Source of the DNA: Lactifluus volemus
Lineage: Eukaryota; Basidiomycota; Agaricomycetes; Russulales; Russulaceae
Length of the DNA: 64,000 nt
Assembly: GCA_022376515.1 (NCBI GenBank)
Contig: WTXI01000072.1
Location: forward strand, 62,001 to 126,000
Reading direction: 5' to 3'
The notes under the pieces were generated by a model that saw nothing but the letters and a program-made list of their open reading frames with translations, made no database searches and had not been told where the DNA came from. The first letter of the stretch is position 1. Every line of letters begins with the position of its first letter. This document shows positions 60,301 through 64,000 of this stretch, piece by piece. A program made the position numbers and the translations under genes.

Positions 60301-62045
60301 CTCTGACGTATTCGGACATTCGTCCAAGGCGTCCATGACAATATAAGTTGTGGGCCGTTTTGGGACCTTGAGCATGTCTATCAAGCATTTCTTAAGCGTA
60401 TCGTCAAGAGGCTGACGAGTTCCAGCGCTGTGTCTAGAATATGATTCAGAAAGAACTTTATAGCAAGAATCCGATTTTGCAGAGAGTTGACTGAGAAGGG
60501 ATGTGAGCAAGCCACGGACGTCTTGTTTTCTTTTGTCTCTAAAGTCGAAATAAAAATATGACATTAGAGCTAGTCCAGCTTCGCACATGGTGTCGAGTTC
60601 TTCGATGATTGTTGAGCTGGTTGATAACTTGATAAGGATAAATAGCGGAATTGATAAGGCACATACCACAAAATACTCTTTCCAGATCCCGCTATGCAAA
60701 TGCAACACAGGCAGGCATCAGAAATCGCGAGAAGGAAAGCTGGATGATCACATACGTTTACCATGCATCCACAAGATGGAACCCGTCGCCTTCCAGTCCT
60801 TGAAGAGACGATCCTGGGTAAACCACGTAGCAGTTCCATGGTGATGATATCTCCGTGCAGCGATGTGATTTTCGGAAGAATCCGGAGGAGAGAGCCAAAT
60901 TCGAACTTTCTCCTGCAACACCTCGCCTGTAAGTGTGAGACATGCTCAGCCTTGACCCTCAACATGTGTCACTCCAAGAGGTGAGGACAACTAACGCTTC
61001 ATTTTGTTCATTTCACTTGTTGCTTCCTGTATCGCGACTAGCCCGCGCAGCAAAGTTCAGTAACGTCAAATTGCCTATGTAGTTCAAACATACTAAGGCT
61101 TGTCGGACCTCCCTTGCTGATACCTTGCCATCTAATAATAGAGTAAGGTGAGAGTTTAGTCAACATCTACCAAGCCGCCGAGGAAATAGCACATGCCATT
61201 CATGACCACCTGCACATTTTTCACGAGTCCATGGACAACTTCGAGAGTATGGGTTGCCGTCATCCGAACTTCCTCCTGGGTAAGCCGACTCAGCCTCTGT
61301 AGCACAGCTTCGATCTCGCTCTCTCCGAGTAGCTTCTTTACGAATTTCACTACGTAATATTCAGAAACAGCAACGTTTGGGTGACGACCCGCTTACAGCA
61401 CCGGCCTTGCTTGATTTGTTTCGTGGCAAGGGCAAGGACAAAAAGTACTTCGACCAAAATTTTAACAACGATATCGGTCATCAGAGGTGTTAAAGGGATC
61501 TCAGTATAGATTCGGAGGCGTCTGAGGAAATCTCCGACACATTCAAAGAGGTCGACGAGGGCATCATAACTTTTACTGACGCCAGAAGCTGCCTGATTGA
61601 CCGAGATATGAGTAGGATGCGCTGGCAGTCGAAGAATATAAAGGGAGATACACACTGCGAGGAGAAGGTTGATGCCAACAACGATTGCCTTGGCAAGTGG
61701 AAACGGTGTCTGGAGGCGGTACCGTAAATGACAAGGAGAAGGCCGACTTGGAATCGATTTTCAGGGACTTACGAGAGTGAGGGCCTTTTCAAGGATGCCG
61801 GAAAACGTATGAAGTATGAGAACAATGGGGCGAAGACAGTTGATCAATTTCCGATTTCCATCCCGAAATTCTTTGAATGCCTTTGCTCTGTCTTGAAGTA
61901 GCTCGAAGATAACCTCAACTGATTCGGAGTGACAGCTCTGAAAATTGTCGACGAAAGGAATTTTGGTGAGGTCTATCCCGGTTTGGTTGGCATATTCGGT
62001 CAATGCACTGAGAATCAATTGACCGGAAGTGGTTGTCAAAGACAT
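57354..62045 (-). CDS. STAND NLR-like protein B: Goodbye-NACHT-ankyrin
   Basis: Inverted paralogue of gene A. ATG 62045 gives MSLTTTSGQLILSALTEYAN (Goodbye domain, DLTKIPF, FRDGNRKLINCL). Walker A HGKPGSGKSILC, Walker B TYIVMDALDECPN, NLRLCITSRREVDI, then PETLDITYERILLGIERRN, VQFSHFSVKEFLVSNR and about 15 or more ankyrin repeats. It keeps the LWMHGKPGSGKS reading that shows where gene A lost a T. It has five additional ankyrin units between ERGAN and SDSKD compared with A. A base is missing at about 61083, two at about 60073, two near 58985-59005, and the A11 run at 57935-57946 shifts frame. One frame stops at 57562, but ankyrin sequence (DDGWTPLHTASRFGRRDLAQ) continues to a TAG at 57354, so I set the end there. 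Confidence 0.9.
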
Positions 62046-64000
62046 GGAGCTCAGGAAGGGCGGTGCTAGTAGTAGCGTAGTACTCGAGTTCCGAAGAGAT
62101 GGTAATAATAGGAAGCATGCCAGATGAGCTGAATAGGGACGAGGCTGGTACTTGGGTTCATTTATAGGTACACGGTCTAGACCAAATATAGACTTGCGAC
62201 TCAGTGCGGTGCGCGTGTGGCAATTGCCAGTGATTGCCCCCAGGCACCTGGACTTTGCCGGGTATCGCCCGCCACTACTAGTAGTACCACTGGCTACCAG
62301 ATGTGCACATCCACAGCGTAATCTTTCATCGTTCAGATACTCAGATACGAAAGCATAGCTAAACCCGTTGAGGTACCTGCAGTGCCTCCTAACTTTCCTT
62401 TCCTTTCCTCGCTGTCGCACCCGCTGCCTGCATCGAGCTCCTGCCAGTGTGCACCACGTCCACCTGGTCGCGCCTTTGACATGCGAATCCATACGCCTGC
62501 CAGTGTGATAGTTTTATCACAGCGTTTAGTTGGGCATAGTTCCCATGGCTTCTGAACAGTGACATTAATCGGTCTCGGTCAGCCGGACTTTGACCCATCA
62601 TTAATGCATTACTGTATCACTTTCATCAACTACCCAAGCCTCTCCCCGGACCTGATAGGCCACCAACGCGTACCATATTTATCCTCTCATCTCATCTAAC
62701 ATCATGCCAGTGGTACCTCAAGCTTCAAGTCTAAACTCTGAGCCCACCCCACAAGACCACTCATTTCGTTCCTATCTTGGAGGGTTCAACGGGTAGAGGA
62801 CTCGGACTTGGGAGGCTTAAATGGGACGGGAGCATGGTGGGCGGTTTCAGACACAAATCGCGTCTTTCGTTTGGTGTTACTTGAAAGGGTCACCAGAGAG
62901 AACTGAGAAGGTGAGAAGCGAACTAGTTACTAGGTGCGAAATAGAAGGGCCACTGGCAAAACCAACTACTTACGGATCCGGATCCCGTTGACAATTTGTC
63001 ATTCAAAGATTGAGAATCGAGAAGTGTTGTCACGTCATGGTGAATCATCCAAGGCGGCTTTATGTTCGTTGCGAACCTGACTCAGTATGGTACGTGTCTT
63101 TGCTGATCGATCAAGACACATGAGGACCCTTCTGGTCGCTCCGGGAAAAGACGGATTCGATATTAAAGTTCAATTTCCGGCGCAACATTCAAATGTCCAG
63201 CATATTGTCTTTCCAACCGGTGAAGTTTTCAGAAGTGCGCACTGGCGGCGGAGCTCACAACTCACGGAAACTGCTCACTGGCAGAGAAACTGAGGGATAT
63301 ATTGAAGAGCGGATAACTCGACTACTCGTCGTAGCTAGGCCTCATCGTCATTCTGCGGTAGTCGCACGACCCTCGCGATCAATAGACTCGGGCCAGCCAC
63401 GTACTCGCCCTTGCGTCACTTTGATTCATAATGCATGTTAAGATATGTTGCGTCCGGCGCAACCGGGACTCGTCAGGTACGCGCGCACCCGTGACGTGAT
63501 GTTGCGCGAACCCGTGAGAGCAGATAACTGAACCCTCCACTGAGCTAGAAACCTTATCGCGTCAGTTTGTTTCGAGCAAGTCTACAGTAGCGACGGTATG
63601 TGGAACACGTCGGATGTTGTTTAGTAGCTATTGTACAACCGTGCGACTTGTCTCGTCCATATGGCAAGGTTTAACACATGACATTCTCTGCACCACAGAC
63701 AAAGCTGCCGCCCCCGCGGCTGTAGCCGTATATTGAGTGCGAAGTTCGCAATTTTCATCTCATCAATCAAGCTATCTATTTGAGTACAAATGTTTTATAC
63801 TCCTCTTCCCCCCCTTCTTTCTCGATCGCACTACCCCGTATAAATTTAGATAAGAGGGCTCTCAGCCAAACGAGGGATGTTTGCACGAGCGTCTACTGGA
63901 ACGTACAAAATCAAAGCTAATATCTTTGGTTTGTGGGTGCCAACACGATCAGGTAAGGGATATGGCCACACGATGCGTCGATGCCGAGAGATATTGGGGG
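62046..64000. other. Upstream of STAND B, no gene recognised
   Basis: Promoter side of gene B followed by about 1.5 kb with no supported gene, RNA or repeat. Confidence 0.4.

Noticed and set aside
1..64000. CRISPR arrays, bacterial operons or Shine-Dalgarno sites
   Set aside because: The DNA is eukaryotic, with spliceosomal introns; no regularly spaced repeats exist.

Overview
The window looks like nuclear DNA of an agaricomycete basidiomycete, most like Rhizoctonia/Ceratobasidium (Cantharellales). The evidence is intron-dense genes with GT-AG introns of about 45-60 nt, and gene families common there: a fungal Zn2Cys6 regulator, a many-exon GMC oxidoreductase, Goodbye-NACHT-ankyrin STAND proteins, GH17 glucanase, neutral trehalase and a P450. 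The species call is inference. All exon models were spliced by hand from the sequence.

Layout. 1-5.2 kb (+): the 3' part of a Zn2Cys6 transcription factor, then a GBD/FH3 (formin-type Rho-effector N-terminus) protein. 5.2-11.8 kb: no gene recognised. 11.8-15.6 kb (-): a GMC oxidoreductase split by a probable solo LTR. 16.7-18.7 kb (-): an L-arabinokinase-N-terminus-like glycosyltransferase. 19.2-24.9 kb (+): a 32-exon paladin-like inositol-phosphatase-type protein whose exons sum to one clean frame. 25.4-29.4 kb (-): a PEX11-like protein and a tail-anchored protein of unknown function. 29.7-34.7 kb (+): a membrane-anchored GH17 glucanase and a SAC7-like RhoGAP. 36.2-41.8 kb: a broken PD-(D/E)XK-like gene (-) divergent from STAND gene A (+). 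43.6-46.4 kb (+): neutral trehalase. 48.8-57.0 kb (-): P450, MDR reductase and FAD oxidoreductase, with a relic of a third STAND gene and a MITE-like element between them. 57.4-62.0 kb (-): STAND gene B, an inverted paralogue of A.

How genes may work together. Cell wall and polarity functions recur (GBD/FH3, RhoGAP, GH17). PEX11 lies next to a tail-anchored protein. P450, MDR and FAD oxidoreductase share a strand and may be a small oxidative cluster, but no backbone enzyme is visible. The two STAND genes plus the relic and the divergent nuclease-like gene look like a rapidly changing self/non-self (NLR) locus.

Caveat. Many otherwise well-conserved genes need one extra base at one or more places, mostly in short homopolymers, to stay in frame. 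This affects PEX11, RhoGAP, GH17, trehalase, P450, FAD oxidoreductase and both STAND genes. Base loss in the assembly is the simplest explanation, so I call these genes real but imperfectly represented. I reserve 'pseudogene' for the LTR-split GMC gene, the nuclease-like gene with an in-frame stop, and the STAND relic.
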